NCBI GenBank assembly: GCA_029262275.1
Contig: JAJCZS010000029.1
Location: 206,514 to 270,513 of the forward strand
DNA from: Deltaproteobacteria bacterium
Lineage (GTDB): Bacteria > Desulfobacterota_D > UBA1144 > Nemesobacterales > UBA2774
Reading direction: 5' to 3'
DNA: 64,000 nucleotides
Every line of letters starts with the position of its first letter. Position 1 is the stretch's first letter. This document shows positions 34,603 to 44,523 of this stretch, piece after piece. The translations under genes and the position numbers were made by a program. The notes under the pieces are model-generated. The model saw only the letters and a program-made list of their open reading frames with translations, did not search any database and had not been told where the DNA came from.

Positions 34603-37600
34603 TCATTCTGCTAGACTTTGAGTCTCACTCGTTAAATAGAGCTTCCAGTCTTTTAGTACCTGATTGCCATCTTCGTCTACTACGTCATCTACATTTAAAT
34701 GACTGGTTAAGTAAAAAAGTCTCTCAATTTCATCCTTTTTAGCTGGGCCACGATTAGCATCACGAAACCTTTCCTGAAGATAATAAGGCGGAATGGACTG
34801 GTTATAGAGAGTTACCTTGATATCATGAACTTGGCTCAACATATCTTCATCAAGCGATATGAGATATTCAATTACATCAGCCCCTGTTAGAGACGGGTCA
34901 GTGTAATAAGGATCAAATTTAGCCTGACCATGGGTTTCTCCAAGCGCTTGAATAAAAGGTGACTCAGGAAACAGATCGACAAAAAGCTGAGGGTCGTATC
35001 CACTAGGCCTTAATCTATTGTCTTTAAGATCTTCTATTCGTCTTAAAAAGCTCGTAGTAAGATTGCCATCGGAATCCTTTAGTAGCTCCTGATAAATCTG
35101 AACTTGGTCATCTTGTGTTATAACCTGGTAATGAGGCTGAAACGGGTTGTCAGAGTATTTAATTGGCTCTTCACTCCGCAGCACTTCATTTGTAGTACCT
35201 TTTAAAATAGCACCCAACTCATTAGTACGTCCTGAGGCCCATAGCACATTCCCATCAATATCTCTTACCAAAAACTCTATAAATACACGTCTAAAACTAA
35301 CACCTGATGGGAGATAATGCCCAACTAAGTTTACAACCTTCACCACTGCTCGAACTTCTCCCTCTGGTGTAATTTCTAAATTTTGTATTTCAATTTCTGC
35401 TGTCTCTCTTTGTGCCATATAGATCATAGACTTCTCACCAGTAACTAGCGAGGGAACTATAGAAGTTCCAGTCATATAATCAATCTGACGATAACCGAGC
35501 ATCACAGGGAATTGCTGAAATATTTGGTTAAGAAAGATATTGAGGCCATGAAGAGAATGACGAGCAAATTCATCTCTTTTGGTCAACTGAACATCCTCAT
35601 CGGGCAATCGGTGTGTGGTAGGGGCAAAATCACTAGATTGTATATTTGCAATTTTAAAGGAAAGATCTTCATCTTTAAATTTCTGAGGCATATGACAATC
35701 GGCACATGACAGGAAATTATTTCCAGTAGGGGCAAAATCACTATTTACCCATTCAAGATGTGTGGTTTGCTCGTAGCTGTGACCTACAATTTCTCCATCA
35801 TTAGTTATTTTTGGTAAAAGAATATTATGGCAATTAGCGCATAAATCTGAACTTAAAGCATCCCGACCAATAAAATTACGCCTAAACTTAGGTGTAATAC
35901 CTAGTGCATGCTCCATAGATTTGGGAACAATTGTTTCATCAGGATAAGGACCATAAATCTCATCGGGTGGTCCTGTAACGAAATTACCTGTGTAACCAGC
36001 CTCTTCACCTAAATCATCGCCTGTCATTCGATGGCAAACAGTGCATGAAATACCATCTCTTGCTAGTCCACCATACTTTTGATACTCATTGTTTGCAGCA
36101 TTTGGCCACTGCCCGACCATATCGAGACTAAACGGCTTTCCAAATGGAACTTCAGGAGGTGGAGGTATCCCAAACAGCTCCTCACAACCTTCCGTGTCCT
36201 GTCCTAACGTATCTATAGCCAATTGGCGCTGTCCCATTACACCGTGGCAGTGAAGACATGTAGTTTCAATACAAGTAGCAAGATCTGGAAGATTATTAGT
36301 TTCACTTTGAAGCTGTGAGAAGAATATTGGATCACGTCCAGCAAGACCCATAGGAGATGCGCTCCATTCTCCATATGGAGAGAGGTTTATTAATTCACTT
36401 GACTCTTGATCTTTAAATACCATATTCGGAAGTGAGGCATTTGAATAAGTGGCATCATGACATCCTATACACTGATTAGATGTGAGAAACAGATCAGGAC
36501 CTTCTGCGGCCGACACATGATGATCGTAGGTTTGTGCAGGCAGGCGATTAGGCCAGACGTCACTGTATCCTATTTCATCTAATTGATCATAAAACTCTAG
36601 AAAATTGTTACTTGGTCCGGGCAAAGGGTGAGTGAATGGAGAATCATATCCGTCAACACCACCTTGTTCTCGTGTTGAAATGGTTTCTAGCAACCCAAGA
36701 GGGTCCTGAGTAATTAAACCAATTAACCCCGGTTGGTGTCCTTCTAGAAATTCCTCCGGAATAATCTCTTGAGGCTGATTAGATCTGTATTGTTTATATC
36801 CAATCCCTGGGCTTAATATATTTTCTAATGAAGAGAATGTTGACTCGTTTATTGCAGAAGCATGACAATTTACACAGTAGTTTCCATATTCATTATAGGG
36901 AAATACAATGTTTGGTATCTTGTTGGTACTAGAGAATACATAGCCTGTAGGAAACCATAGCGGATCTGGCATATTAGGAGTAAATCCGTTTTGAAAGAAT
37001 TCATTTGAAGTAATACCTGATGCATTAAATATTGGTGGATTCCCTACTTGCCAGGCAAAAGTTATTGGATTCTCCTCTTCTGAAAAACCGACCCAATACC
37101 ATCCGTCATAAGACTCATCGTTTTGCTTAACCATTATTGCCCAGGAATCAGGTTCAACACCAGCTCTTACCTCCATACAGCTTTGGCTATTTAGCTTGAT
37201 ATTGAGATCATCATCGATTCCATGCATCTCTTTGATAATCATTGCGCCATCAGGAATTTCACCAAACCTGTCATTACAAAGCCAATCCACTATTTCAGGA
37301 GAATAATAAATCCTTACTGCTGGATGCACTCCAAAACTATCCCCACTACCAATCTCTCCAACATAGGGACCTGTCATTCGCCAAGTCATGTCACCTATCC
37401 AACCTAACTCAGCTACATAGGTACGATTTCTAATAAAGCTTTGAAATGCTTGGTCATATTGATTTTTAGCATTGAGATCGGAAAGTGGCGGTGGATTTTG
37501 AAGATTTATTGGAGCCGGGTCTCCAAAACCTAAGGCGTTCTCACAAAAAAGTTCTATTTCTTCTTCACTAACAGTATCTATGGAATCCTGGCAAACCCAT

Positions 37601-37719
37601 TCATTTGGGTCTTCAGGTAGTGGTCCATTAATGGGTTGATTAGTATTATTTTCGTCACAAGCGGCAAGAACAATTACAAGAACACAGATATAAAATATGG
37701 CTCTATAGCCCAACTTCAT
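34603..37719 (-). CDS. Hexahaem c-type cytochrome lipoprotein
   Basis: The 1038-residue protein starts with a lipobox (VLAAC, Cys20), then has six CXXCH haem sites in order: CVNCH, CIGCH, CLHCH, CTVCH, CANCH and CADCH, the last followed by MPQ. Between them are long soluble segments, and the C-terminal third lacks haem sites but has a beta-rich domain (RAVVKVVNLVGHYLPSGVSF). This looks like a large periplasmic/outer-membrane electron carrier or oxidoreductase of the multihaem cytochrome family. The electron donor or acceptor is not shown. The adjacent VWA protein is on the same strand after 108 bases, not necessarily co-transcribed. Confidence 0.9.
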   Translation of the reverse strand: MKLGYRAIFYICVLVIVLAACDENNTNQPINGPLPEDPNEWVCQDSIDTVSEEEIELFCENALGFGDPAPINLQNPPPLSDLNAKNQYDQAFQSFIRNRTYVAELGWIGDMTWRMTGPYVGEIGSGDSFGVHPAVRIYYSPEIVDWLCNDRFGEIPDGAMIIKEMHGIDDDLNIKLNSQSCMEVRAGVEPDSWAIMVKQNDESYDGWYWVGFSEEENPITFAWQVGNPPIFNASGITSNEFFQNGFTPNMPDPLWFPTGYVFSSTNKIPNIVFPYNEYGNYCVNCHASAINESTFSSLENILSPGIGYKQYRSNQPQEIIPEEFLEGHQPGLIGLITQDPLGLLETISTREQGGVDGYDSPFTHPLPGPSNNFLEFYDQLDEIGYSDVWPNRLPAQTYDHHVSAAEGPDLFLTSNQCIGCHDATYSNASLPNMVFKDQESSELINLSPYGEWSASPMGLAGRDPIFFSQLQSETNNLPDLATCIETTCLHCHGVMGQRQLAIDTLGQDTEGCEELFGIPPPPEVPFGKPFSLDMVGQWPNAANNEYQKYGGLARDGISCTVCHRMTGDDLGEEAGYTGNFVTGPPDEIYGPYPDETIVPKSMEHALGITPKFRRNFIGRDALSSDLCANCHNILLPKITNDGEIVGHSYEQTTHLEWVNSDFAPTGNNFLSCADCHMPQKFKDEDLSFKIANIQSSDFAPTTHRLPDEDVQLTKRDEFARHSLHGLNIFLNQIFQQFPVMLGYRQIDYMTGTSIVPSLVTGEKSMIYMAQRETAEIEIQNLEITPEGEVRAVVKVVNLVGHYLPSGVSFRRVFIEFLVRDIDGNVLWASGRTNELGAILKGTTNEVLRSEEPIKYSDNPFQPHYQVITQDDQVQIYQELLKDSDGNLTTSFLRRIEDLKDNRLRPSGYDPQLFVDLFPESPFIQALGETHGQAKFDPYYTDPSLTGADVIEYLISLDEDMLSQVHDIKVTLYNQSIPPYYLQERFRDANRGPAKKDEIERLFYLTSHLNVDDVVDEDGNQVLKDWKLYLTSETQSLAE

Positions 37720-37816
37720 CCATCCTTCTCCTAAAAATGCTAAGACTCACCATCTAATAGAAAATTATTCAGGATCAGACCTTACTATGTCAAGCTAGGG
37801 GATTAAAACGCTTGTT

Positions 37817-38806
37817 CTAATTAGAAGGAAGTTTGGAATATGTTCTGATATTCGAAATTAACTCTGAGCGAGAGAGTTCAAGGTATCCCGTTTCACAAAA
37901 TAGATCGAGCAGTGCACGGAACTGAAGTTTGGGTGCAGCGCAGATATAAACTGGTCTCCACTCAGGATTAAATTTGTCCTTGAAATCAAAGAGCCCATTG
38001 TAGTTAAAAGCGTATCTCAAGAAACGTCCTATTTTAAATGTTAGTTGTTCCTGAGCTGATTGCTTAATTTTAGTTCCTAAATCAGCTCTAATCATTCCTT
38101 GAGGTGACACAAAAGGCACTTCTCCAAGGCTGAAGTACTTATAACCTTCATCTCTATAGGTAATCATAACTGAGTGCAATAATAGTTCCATAACACCAAC
38201 AGGCGCATTGCTATTTCTGAGAATCATCTCTGTATGGCAAGAATTTTCACCAGACACAGATACTGTAAGAACCCCAAACCATTTGTCTTCTGGCGAGCTC
38301 ACTACAAAACATCTAGTATTGGAATCAAAGGTGTTATTAAATAGATAATTCAAGTTTGGCTTGGACCCATATGGAGTAAGCTTAATAAACTCTGAGACAC
38401 GTATGTGATTTGCTTGGTTAAGAGGTATCTCTTTTACAATGCCCCATCTATTTCCCCTAGCTACAAGCTCGTATACTGATTTTGAGACTTTATCTAAATT
38501 ATCCAAATCAACTACTGCTTCTGCACCAGATCTAATTATTTCATGTCCCATCTTATTGAAGTAGTTGGCTATCTGAGTACTGCACCCGCGCAGTAAAAAG
38601 CCATTTGGGAATTTCCCCTCCAGCTGATTATACAATTGTTCTACCTTGTACTTAGCCGGCACATCTGCACTATACACCCATGGGAGTCCGGACAAAGGGA
38701 GTTTTATCCAATTGAAAGTGGGGGTTTCTATATCTTTGCGAGACCAGCTTAGGGGTATATTTTCTTTCACAATCTGAACCAAGAGTAAGATCTTGGAGGA
38801 AATCAT
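37817..38806 (-). CDS. DUF2156/MprF C-terminal-like acyl-transferase domain protein
   Basis: The 329-residue cytosolic protein has VMELLLHSVMITYRDEGYKY, FSLGEVPFVSPQG, RFLRYAFNYNGLFDFKDKF and NPEWRPVYICAAP, matching the DUF2156 domain of MprF (K-F-x-P-x-W-x-x-x-Y motif), a GNAT-like fold that transfers aminoacyl groups from tRNA to lipids. The membrane flippase part of MprF is absent. It may aminoacylate a small molecule or lipid; the substrate is unknown. Confidence 0.85.
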   Translation of the reverse strand: MISSKILLLVQIVKENIPLSWSRKDIETPTFNWIKLPLSGLPWVYSADVPAKYKVEQLYNQLEGKFPNGFLLRGCSTQIANYFNKMGHEIIRSGAEAVVDLDNLDKVSKSVYELVARGNRWGIVKEIPLNQANHIRVSEFIKLTPYGSKPNLNYLFNNTFDSNTRCFVVSSPEDKWFGVLTVSVSGENSCHTEMILRNSNAPVGVMELLLHSVMITYRDEGYKYFSLGEVPFVSPQGMIRADLGTKIKQSAQEQLTFKIGRFLRYAFNYNGLFDFKDKFNPEWRPVYICAAPKLQFRALLDLFCETGYLELSRSELISNIRTYSKLPSN

Positions 38807-38904
38807 ACATTAACTAAGATAGCTTGCAAACCTGGAAATCTGTTGGGAATCCTGTCTATCTCCTTTATACTTTATTCAATATAAAAACTCTATTGGAGGG
38901 AAAA

Positions 38905-39447
38905 TTGAATATCAGAACGATAAACCCAACATTACCAGTCTTATTTATTGCATTAATTCTAGTAGCATGCAGCTCAGGTGAGAATACAGATAACGAAAGC
39001 GCCCAAAGCTCATATGACAACCCCTTTGAATACTGCAAAGCTGTGGGAACGGTGGATATACCCGGGACTGAATATACCGGCACAAAAGTTCCAGAAGAGA
39101 TATCTCAGAAGCTAAGAAACGATATGGGAGTTTCCGATACTATGCCCAAGGATATGTTTGATGATGGAACATCATGGCGCTGTATGGACGGGAGTGTTTA
39201 TGCATGTAACGTTGGCAATAATCTTCCATGTCAGGATAGAGCAAATGCAAGTAAAATCCCAAACGATGGAATGCTAAATTACTGTGGCGAGAACCCGGAT
39301 GCGGACCTTATCCCTATGTATGCAAGTGGACGTACAACTGTATATGAATGGAAATGTGATAACGGCACACCGGAGATAACAAAACAGATTGCAGAGACGG
39401 ATAAAGCGGGCTATATAAAAGACATTTGGTACGAGATTAAGCCTTGA
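38905..39447 (+). CDS. Lipoprotein of unknown function
   Basis: The TTG at 38905 is the likely start, with GGAGGG at 38895-38900; longer upstream frames lack this support. The lipobox is LVACS (Cys22). The 180-residue product has several Cys in the mature part (FEYCKAVGTVDIPGTEY, SWRCMDGSVYACNVGNNLPC, NYCGENPDADLIP, EWKCDNG) that probably form disulfides. No family name was recognised, but the Cys spacing resembles small secreted domains. It is divergent from the DUF2156 gene and convergent with the split transketolase. Confidence 0.8.
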   Translation: MNIRTINPTLPVLFIALILVACSSGENTDNESAQSSYDNPFEYCKAVGTVDIPGTEYTGTKVPEEISQKLRNDMGVSDTMPKDMFDDGTSWRCMDGSVYACNVGNNLPCQDRANASKIPNDGMLNYCGENPDADLIPMYASGRTTVYEWKCDNGTPEITKQIAETDKAGYIKDIWYEIKP

Positions 39448-39460
39448 GTATATGAGGAAG

Positions 39461-40450
39461 CTACTTACGTTTTAGAACATTTTTAACTGCTTTGATGATT
39501 CCCTTTGAATCAAGTCCGAATTTGTGCATGAGTTCATTTGGCTCACCGGACTCTCCAAATCTATCCATCATTGCAACATACTCCATTGGAACGGGGCTAT
39601 ATTTTGCTACAACCTCTGCAACCGCACTACCAAGCCCGCCGTGAACCTGATGTTCCTCTGCAGTAACAATTGCCCCTGTTTCGTTGGCTGCCTTAATAAT
39701 TGCTTTCTCATCAATAGGCTTAATTGTATGAGAATTTATGACTCTTGCATCTATGCCATCGTCACTAAGTTTTTGTGCTGCAATTAGCGCTTCATAAACC
39801 AAAGACCCGCATGAGATAATAGTTACGTCCTTTCCATCCCTATATGTATCAGCTCTACCAATTTGAAATGGAGTTTTCTCGGTTGTAATAACCGGAATCT
39901 TCTCTCTTCCAAATCTCATATAAACCGGGCTTTTAATACCAGCAATTGCTACTGCAGCTTTCTTAGTCTCCCAATAATCAGATGGAACAATAACAGTTAA
40001 ATTAGGGAGACATCTGGTTATGGCAACATCTTCCATAGCCTGATGAGTCGCACCGTCAGGTCCAACCGAAATTCCTGCATGGGCACCCATGATCTTAACA
40101 TTTGCCATACTGTAACAAATGCTAACTCGTATCTGATCCCAGTTTCTTCCGGGACTAAATGTTGCATAGGAAGAGATGTAGGGAATCTTGCCAGAAAACG
40201 CCATTCCGGCTGCAATACCTGCCATATTCTGCTCAGCTATCCCTATCTCAACGAACCTGTTTGGAAATGTTTCTTTAAACTTAGCGTTGCGAGTAGATTC
40301 CGTTAGATCACAGCATAAAACCACAACATTTTCATCGGCCTCCCCTGCCTCCACAACGCCTTCGCCGTAACCATTTCTAGCAGGCACCTGATCTGGGGTG
40401 TCAAAAATATTGTCAGCCAAATGAAATTTTTTATTTAGACCTTTACTCAT
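39461..40450 (-). CDS. Transketolase, C-terminal subunit
   Basis: The 329-residue subunit contains the central pyrimidine-binding domain (VLCCDLTESTRNAKFKETFP, VEIGIAEQNMAGIAAGMAFS) and the C-terminal domain (DVTIISCGSLVYEALIAAQK, VTAEEHQVHGGLGSAVAEV). It begins 8 bases inside the end of the N-terminal subunit, so the two make one split enzyme, found in many bacteria and archaea. It transfers two-carbon ketol units in the pentose phosphate pathway. Confidence 0.94.
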   Translation of the reverse strand: MSKGLNKKFHLADNIFDTPDQVPARNGYGEGVVEAGEADENVVVLCCDLTESTRNAKFKETFPNRFVEIGIAEQNMAGIAAGMAFSGKIPYISSYATFSPGRNWDQIRVSICYSMANVKIMGAHAGISVGPDGATHQAMEDVAITRCLPNLTVIVPSDYWETKKAAVAIAGIKSPVYMRFGREKIPVITTEKTPFQIGRADTYRDGKDVTIISCGSLVYEALIAAQKLSDDGIDARVINSHTIKPIDEKAIIKAANETGAIVTAEEHQVHGGLGSAVAEVVAKYSPVPMEYVAMMDRFGESGEPNELMHKFGLDSKGIIKAVKNVLKRK

Positions 40451-41303
40451 GCTCGCACGTTATCTTCCCACCTAAGGATCTTAGCTCCTCAAGCTCTGAT
40501 ATTGCTTTTTCTGCTTCTTCTTTATTTGGTGGCTTACCATGCCACTCGGGTTTAAATTCCATAAAGTCCACGCCTTTACCAGGAATTGTGTGTGCTAAAA
40601 GAACTTTAGGTTTCTCAAAAATTGTCTCTTCAAAGGCTTCAATTAGTCTTCTGATATTATGGCCATCCACTTCAATCACATGGAAGCCAAAAGACGAAAG
40701 CTTATCCTTTAATGGCTCAAGAGGCATAACATCCTCCGTGAACCCATCAATTTGAATATTATTTCTATCCACAATAAGAGTGAAGTTATGAAGACGGTTT
40801 TTACCTATAAACATCAGGGCTTCCCAAATCTGCCCCTCGTTCATTTCACCATCTCCAACCATACAATACACTTTGGTTCGCTTTTTATTTATATTAGCGG
40901 CGATCGCCATCCCTGCTGCAATTGATATGCCCTGTGCTAAGGGGCCGCCTGAGGCTTCTAACCCTGGGAGCGCTCCACGATGTGGGTGCCCTTGAAGTCT
41001 AGAGCCTAGTTTTCTAAGTGTAGTAATTTCTTTCTTAGGATAGTAGCCCGCCTCTGCAAGTGTGGCATAGAGAACGGGACATATGTGAGCATTACTTAAT
41101 ACGAACTTATCCCTCTCATCCCAGTCAGGATTTTTAGGGTCATGCTTCATTATATGGAAATATAGTGTTGAGAAAATATCTGCAGTACCAAGTGAGCCCG
41201 CAGAATGACCGGAGCCTGCTTTCTCAAGCATGATGATAATGTCCTCACGTATGTGAGTCGCCATATCTTCAAGGTATTCTATTTGAGTATCTGTAACCGC
41301 CAA
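40443..41303 (-). CDS. Transketolase, N-terminal (thiamine diphosphate-binding) subunit
   Basis: The 286-residue subunit has SGHSAGSLGTADIFSTLYFH, SGGPLAQGISIAAGMAIA, and the ThDP motif GDGEMNEGQIWEALMFIG ending with DRNNIQIDG. The start is a TTG (41303) with a GGGGAT upstream. It is the first gene of the pair with the C-terminal subunit. Confidence 0.94.
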   Translation of the reverse strand: MAVTDTQIEYLEDMATHIREDIIIMLEKAGSGHSAGSLGTADIFSTLYFHIMKHDPKNPDWDERDKFVLSNAHICPVLYATLAEAGYYPKKEITTLRKLGSRLQGHPHRGALPGLEASGGPLAQGISIAAGMAIAANINKKRTKVYCMVGDGEMNEGQIWEALMFIGKNRLHNFTLIVDRNNIQIDGFTEDVMPLEPLKDKLSSFGFHVIEVDGHNIRRLIEAFEETIFEKPKVLLAHTIPGKGVDFMEFKPEWHGKPPNKEEAEKAISELEELRSLGGKITCEHE

Positions 41304-41404
41304 TATGCAATCCCCTCAAATCTATTATGTCTTTCCTAATATAATCAATACTTTATTAGAATTCCATACTTAGAAAAAGATGCACTGAAATGTAAAATAG
41401 GGGA

Positions 41405-41731
41405 TTATTCCAATTCGCTGGCGCAGCTAAAACAGCGGTTGGTATAAGGGAGTGCTTCAAGGCGTTCAGATCTTATGGGACCATCGCATATCTCGCAGAT
41501 GCCATATTGATTCTTTTCTGCTCGGGACAGTGCTTCGTGTATTTGGTTTAATTCGACACGTATACTTTGATCTAGTTGTTCAACTACTTCTTCATTTTCA
41601 CGTTCCTGGGCCTGCTCACTCCAATCCTTAGCGTGAGTTTTTCTGAGCGAACCCTCAACCCTGTCTAGACGTTCCTCTAGCTCTTGTTTCTTCAAGTTCA
41701 GTTTTTCTATTATAGCGCCGTATTCACTCAT
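41405..41731 (-). CDS. DksA/TraR-type zinc-finger protein
   Basis: AGGAGC precedes the ATG. The 108-residue protein has a long helical coiled coil (KLNLKKQELEERLDRVEGSL) and a C-terminal C4 finger, CEICDGPIRSERLEALPY then CFSC. DksA-like proteins bind RNA polymerase in the secondary channel and modulate transcription; the acidic tip residues are not obvious here, so the DksA function is inferred. It precedes the transketolase genes by about 100 bases on the same strand. Confidence 0.9.
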   Translation of the reverse strand: MSEYGAIIEKLNLKKQELEERLDRVEGSLRKTHAKDWSEQAQERENEEVVEQLDQSIRVELNQIHEALSRAEKNQYGICEICDGPIRSERLEALPYTNRCFSCASELE

Positions 41732-41776
41732 AATTAGCTCCTATGTAGAATAGTAACACATTTCTTAGCGAAGAAA

Positions 41777-41838
41777 ATAAAAAAGCCGGAATCAATACTA
41801 AAATCTGAGGACAGAAATAATAATATTGAATCCGGCTT
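41777..41838 (-). terminator. Rho-independent terminator of the gene at 41866
   Basis: A 15-bp stem (41838-41824 with 41797-41783 on the minus strand, one mismatch, 26-base loop) ends in GCCGGCTT-type pairing and is followed by TTTTTTATTTT. It is 28 bases after the stop codon of the upstream minus-strand gene. Confidence 0.8.
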
Positions 41839-41865
41839 AACTAGTTAAATTGAATCTACGCTTTG

Positions 41866-42150
41866 TTAAAGTACTTCTAGTATAGTTTGTTTGAAAATCG
41901 GGTTTAGCTTATCCATATCGGCACCTCTGATCATCCAGCAGTCTACCTTTCCTGTATCTTTTGTGAGAACCAGATTAAACCCATTTTCTTTGCCCCAAAA
42001 CATTTGCTCCTGAAGAGATGTATAATCCTGCCTCTCGCTTTCATCGAGATCTTCTACCGGTTTGTTAAGAGTGGTTCTCTTAAGCTCACCGATGTAGATA
42101 TGTCTTGAGTTTTTAGCTCTATAGTTTTCTAAGTTTTCTGTGTTAAGCAT
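41866..42150 (-). CDS. Small cytosolic protein of unknown function
   Basis: The start ATG at 42150 is chosen over an in-frame TTG at 42183 because GGGGAG stands before it; both begin MLNT. The 94-residue product is soluble (YRAKNSRHIYIGELKRTTLN; later GFNLVLTKDTGKVDCWMIRG) with no signal peptide. No family recognised. A strong terminator follows. Confidence 0.65.
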   Translation of the reverse strand: MLNTENLENYRAKNSRHIYIGELKRTTLNKPVEDLDESERQDYTSLQEQMFWGKENGFNLVLTKDTGKVDCWMIRGADMDKLNPIFKQTILEVL

Positions 42151-42339
42151 GATTTCTTTACTCTCCCCTTTTGTGTTTAACAAACAATGCTTGTTAACCC
42201 ATCTTTTCTAACGCACTGATATGATAAGCACAAAATTCCCCATTTCAAGAGGTTTTTTCAAAATTATGGAAAATTCACCTAGATTTAAGCAAGAATTAAC
42301 TAAAATTTAACCCGGTTGGACAAATACTGTCGTAAGTAA

Positions 42340-42642
42340 CTAACAAGGATCGCCTTTTTTACAGGATGAAACACAGTTGTTATCAACGTCATCCCTGCAG
42401 CATTGTGCTCCTGTATCAGTGTTCAAGCAGCAGCACTGGCTGTCAGTACAAGTCTCGCTACCGCAAGTGTTTTGTGCTATTTCAATCCCTGTGTCAGGAA
42501 AAACATTGAAATCCGCATCAACAAAAGTGATTAGTTGTGGTTCGGGTGATTCCGCCTGTACATTATTGATAAATAGGAAACCACCTGCCAAGATTACTAC
42601 CAATACTGCATTTAATATTAGCGCTTTAGATAAATTTGTCAT
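42340..42642 (-). CDS. Small exported Cys-rich protein (10 Cys)
   Basis: AGGAGG precedes the ATG. A signal peptide ends about NNVQAE. The last 45 residues hold ten Cys: TCGSETCTDSQCCCLN, QCCRDD, NCVSSCKKGDPC. Such density suggests a disulfide-bonded miniature fold or a metal-binding module in the periplasm or outside. No family was recognised. It is followed on the minus strand, after about 190 bases, by the gene at 41866. Confidence 0.75.
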   Translation of the reverse strand: MTNLSKALILNAVLVVILAGGFLFINNVQAESPEPQLITFVDADFNVFPDTGIEIAQNTCGSETCTDSQCCCLNTDTGAQCCRDDVDNNCVSSCKKGDPC

Positions 42643-42824
42643 ATTATTTCCTCCTATTAGGAGTATAAGTATTAAAAATTAGGAGTCAACGATAATTTTA
42701 TTCAATTCATTTACACTCAACTTTAAGAAAATACTTTGAAGCAATCTAGCAATTATTACAATCTAACAAGTTAAAAGCTGCATACATGATATACTTTAAA
42801 GCTTTTAGAACCTAAGGAGCATTC

Positions 42825-43751
42825 TTGAAGAACATTATTTCCGTCCAGAACTTAGATAAAACCTATGCTTCGGGGCTTAAGGCGTTAAGCAATATAAATC
42901 TTGATATCCACGAGGGAGAGATATTTGCACTCCTGGGTCCAAACGGGGCTGGCAAGACAACGCTTATTAATATAATTTGCGGAATAGTTAACCCAAGTGG
43001 GGGAACAGTTTTTGCTGACGGTCATAATATTATTACAGATTACAGAGCAGCAAGATCCAAGATTGGACTTGTTCCTCAGGAGTTAACCACTGATGTTTTC
43101 GAAGCTGTTATGTCCACAATGAATTTCAGCCGAGGTCTATTTGGAAAACCTCCAAACCCTGATCACATAGAAAAGGTTCTCAGAGACCTATCGCTGTGGG
43201 ACAAGAGGGATTCAAAAATCATCACCCTCTCTGGAGGGATGAAACGACGCGTGTTGATAGCAAAAGCTCTATCACATGAACCTAGGATATTGTTTCTTGA
43301 TGAACCCACCGCAGGGGTGGATGTAGAGCTAAGGCGCGATATGTGGGAGATGGTCCGCAAATTAAGAGAAAGTGGTGTAACTATAATTCTTACAACACAT
43401 TATATAGAAGAGGCCGAGGAGATGGCCGATAGAATTGGAATTATAAATAAGGGTGAGATAATTTTAGTTGAGGAAAAAGCCCATTTGATGCAAAAGTTGG
43501 GCAAGAAACAGATAAGACTTGAACTCCGCCGTTCATTAGAATCAATTCCAGAAGCACTATCTCAGCATTCACTTGAACTATCAAAGGACGGAGGCGAGCT
43601 AGTCTATACATTTGATGCACATAGTGAACAAACAGGTCTTACAGTGTTATTGAAAGACCTTAGTGAACATGGAATAGATTTTAGAGACCTCGACACAAGA
43701 GAGAGCACATTGGAAGAAATATTTGTAAGCTTGGTAACTGAGAAGAAATGA
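42825..43751 (+). CDS. ABC transporter ATP-binding protein (ABC-2 exporter type)
   Basis: The TTG start has AAGGAG 6 bases upstream. The 308-residue NBD has Walker [17 protein letters not shown], the signature [16 protein letters not shown], Walker [13 protein letters not shown] and an H-loop in [13 protein letters not shown]; after about residue 220 there is an extra C-terminal domain. It powers the ABC-2 permease encoded by the next gene (ATGA overlap at 43748-43751). The type is typical of drug, polysaccharide or O-antigen exporters; the substrate is unknown. Confidence 0.95.
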   Translation: MKNIISVQNLDKTYASGLKALSNINLDIHEGEIFALLGPNGAGKTTLINIICGIVNPSGGTVFADGHNIITDYRAARSKIGLVPQELTTDVFEAVMSTMNFSRGLFGKPPNPDHIEKVLRDLSLWDKRDSKIITLSGGMKRRVLIAKALSHEPRILFLDEPTAGVDVELRRDMWEMVRKLRESGVTIILTTHYIEEAEEMADRIGIINKGEIILVEEKAHLMQKLGKKQIRLELRRSLESIPEALSQHSLELSKDGGELVYTFDAHSEQTGLTVLLKDLSEHGIDFRDLDTRESTLEEIFVSLVTEKK

Positions 43752-44509
43752 ACATACATGCAATAAAAGCAATATATAAATTCGAGATGGCACGCATGTG
43801 GCGCACACTGTTTCAGAGTGTAGCCTCACCCATCATCTCCACATCTTTATATTTTGTGGTCTTTGGAGCTGCTATAGGATCACGGATGGGAGAGATTGAA
43901 GGAATCAATTACGGAGCTTTCATTATTCCGGGGCTTATTATGCTCTCACTCATGACTGAGAGTATCTCAAATGCTTCTTTCGGCATTTACATGCCTAGGT
44001 TTGCAGGAACTATATTTGAAGTCCTCTCAGCACCAGTTTCATATCTAGAGATCATAATTGGATATGTAGGAGCTGCTGCTACAAAATCAGTAATCTTAGG
44101 GATACTAATATTGATTACTGCAAGGTTGTTTGTACCATACGAAATTGAGCATCCTATATGGATGTTTGGTTTTCTTATTCTAACCGCAGTTACATTTAGT
44201 TTGTTTGGATTCATTATTGGCTTATGGGCTGATGGTTTTGAGAAGCTGCAAGTTATACCTCTTATGATCATAACTCCGCTCACATTTCTAGGCGGAACCT
44301 TTTATTCGATCAATATGCTTCCACCAATATGGCAAAAGATCACTCTTTTTAATCCTGTTGTCTATCTAGTTAGCTGTTTTAGATGGAGCTTTTATGGAGT
44401 GGCGGATGTAAACGTAGTAGTCAGCTTTGGGATGACACTACTATTCCTTGTAATCTGCATAGTTATTGTGTGGTGGATGTTTAAAACTGGATACAAGCTT
44501 AAAACATGA
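43748..44509 (+). CDS. ABC-2 type transporter permease
   Basis: The 253-residue protein has six membrane helices and the ABC-2 pattern: [36 protein letters not shown] and [20 protein letters not shown] (the L-x-G-x-x-(Y/F)-x-x-x-x-L-P motif). It is translationally coupled to the ATPase gene. The two make an exporter of unknown substrate. Confidence 0.94.
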   Translation: MNIHAIKAIYKFEMARMWRTLFQSVASPIISTSLYFVVFGAAIGSRMGEIEGINYGAFIIPGLIMLSLMTESISNASFGIYMPRFAGTIFEVLSAPVSYLEIIIGYVGAAATKSVILGILILITARLFVPYEIEHPIWMFGFLILTAVTFSLFGFIIGLWADGFEKLQVIPLMIITPLTFLGGTFYSINMLPPIWQKITLFNPVVYLVSCFRWSFYGVADVNVVVSFGMTLLFLVICIVIVWWMFKTGYKLKT

Positions 44510-44523
44510 GCAAAGGAGTTTGC

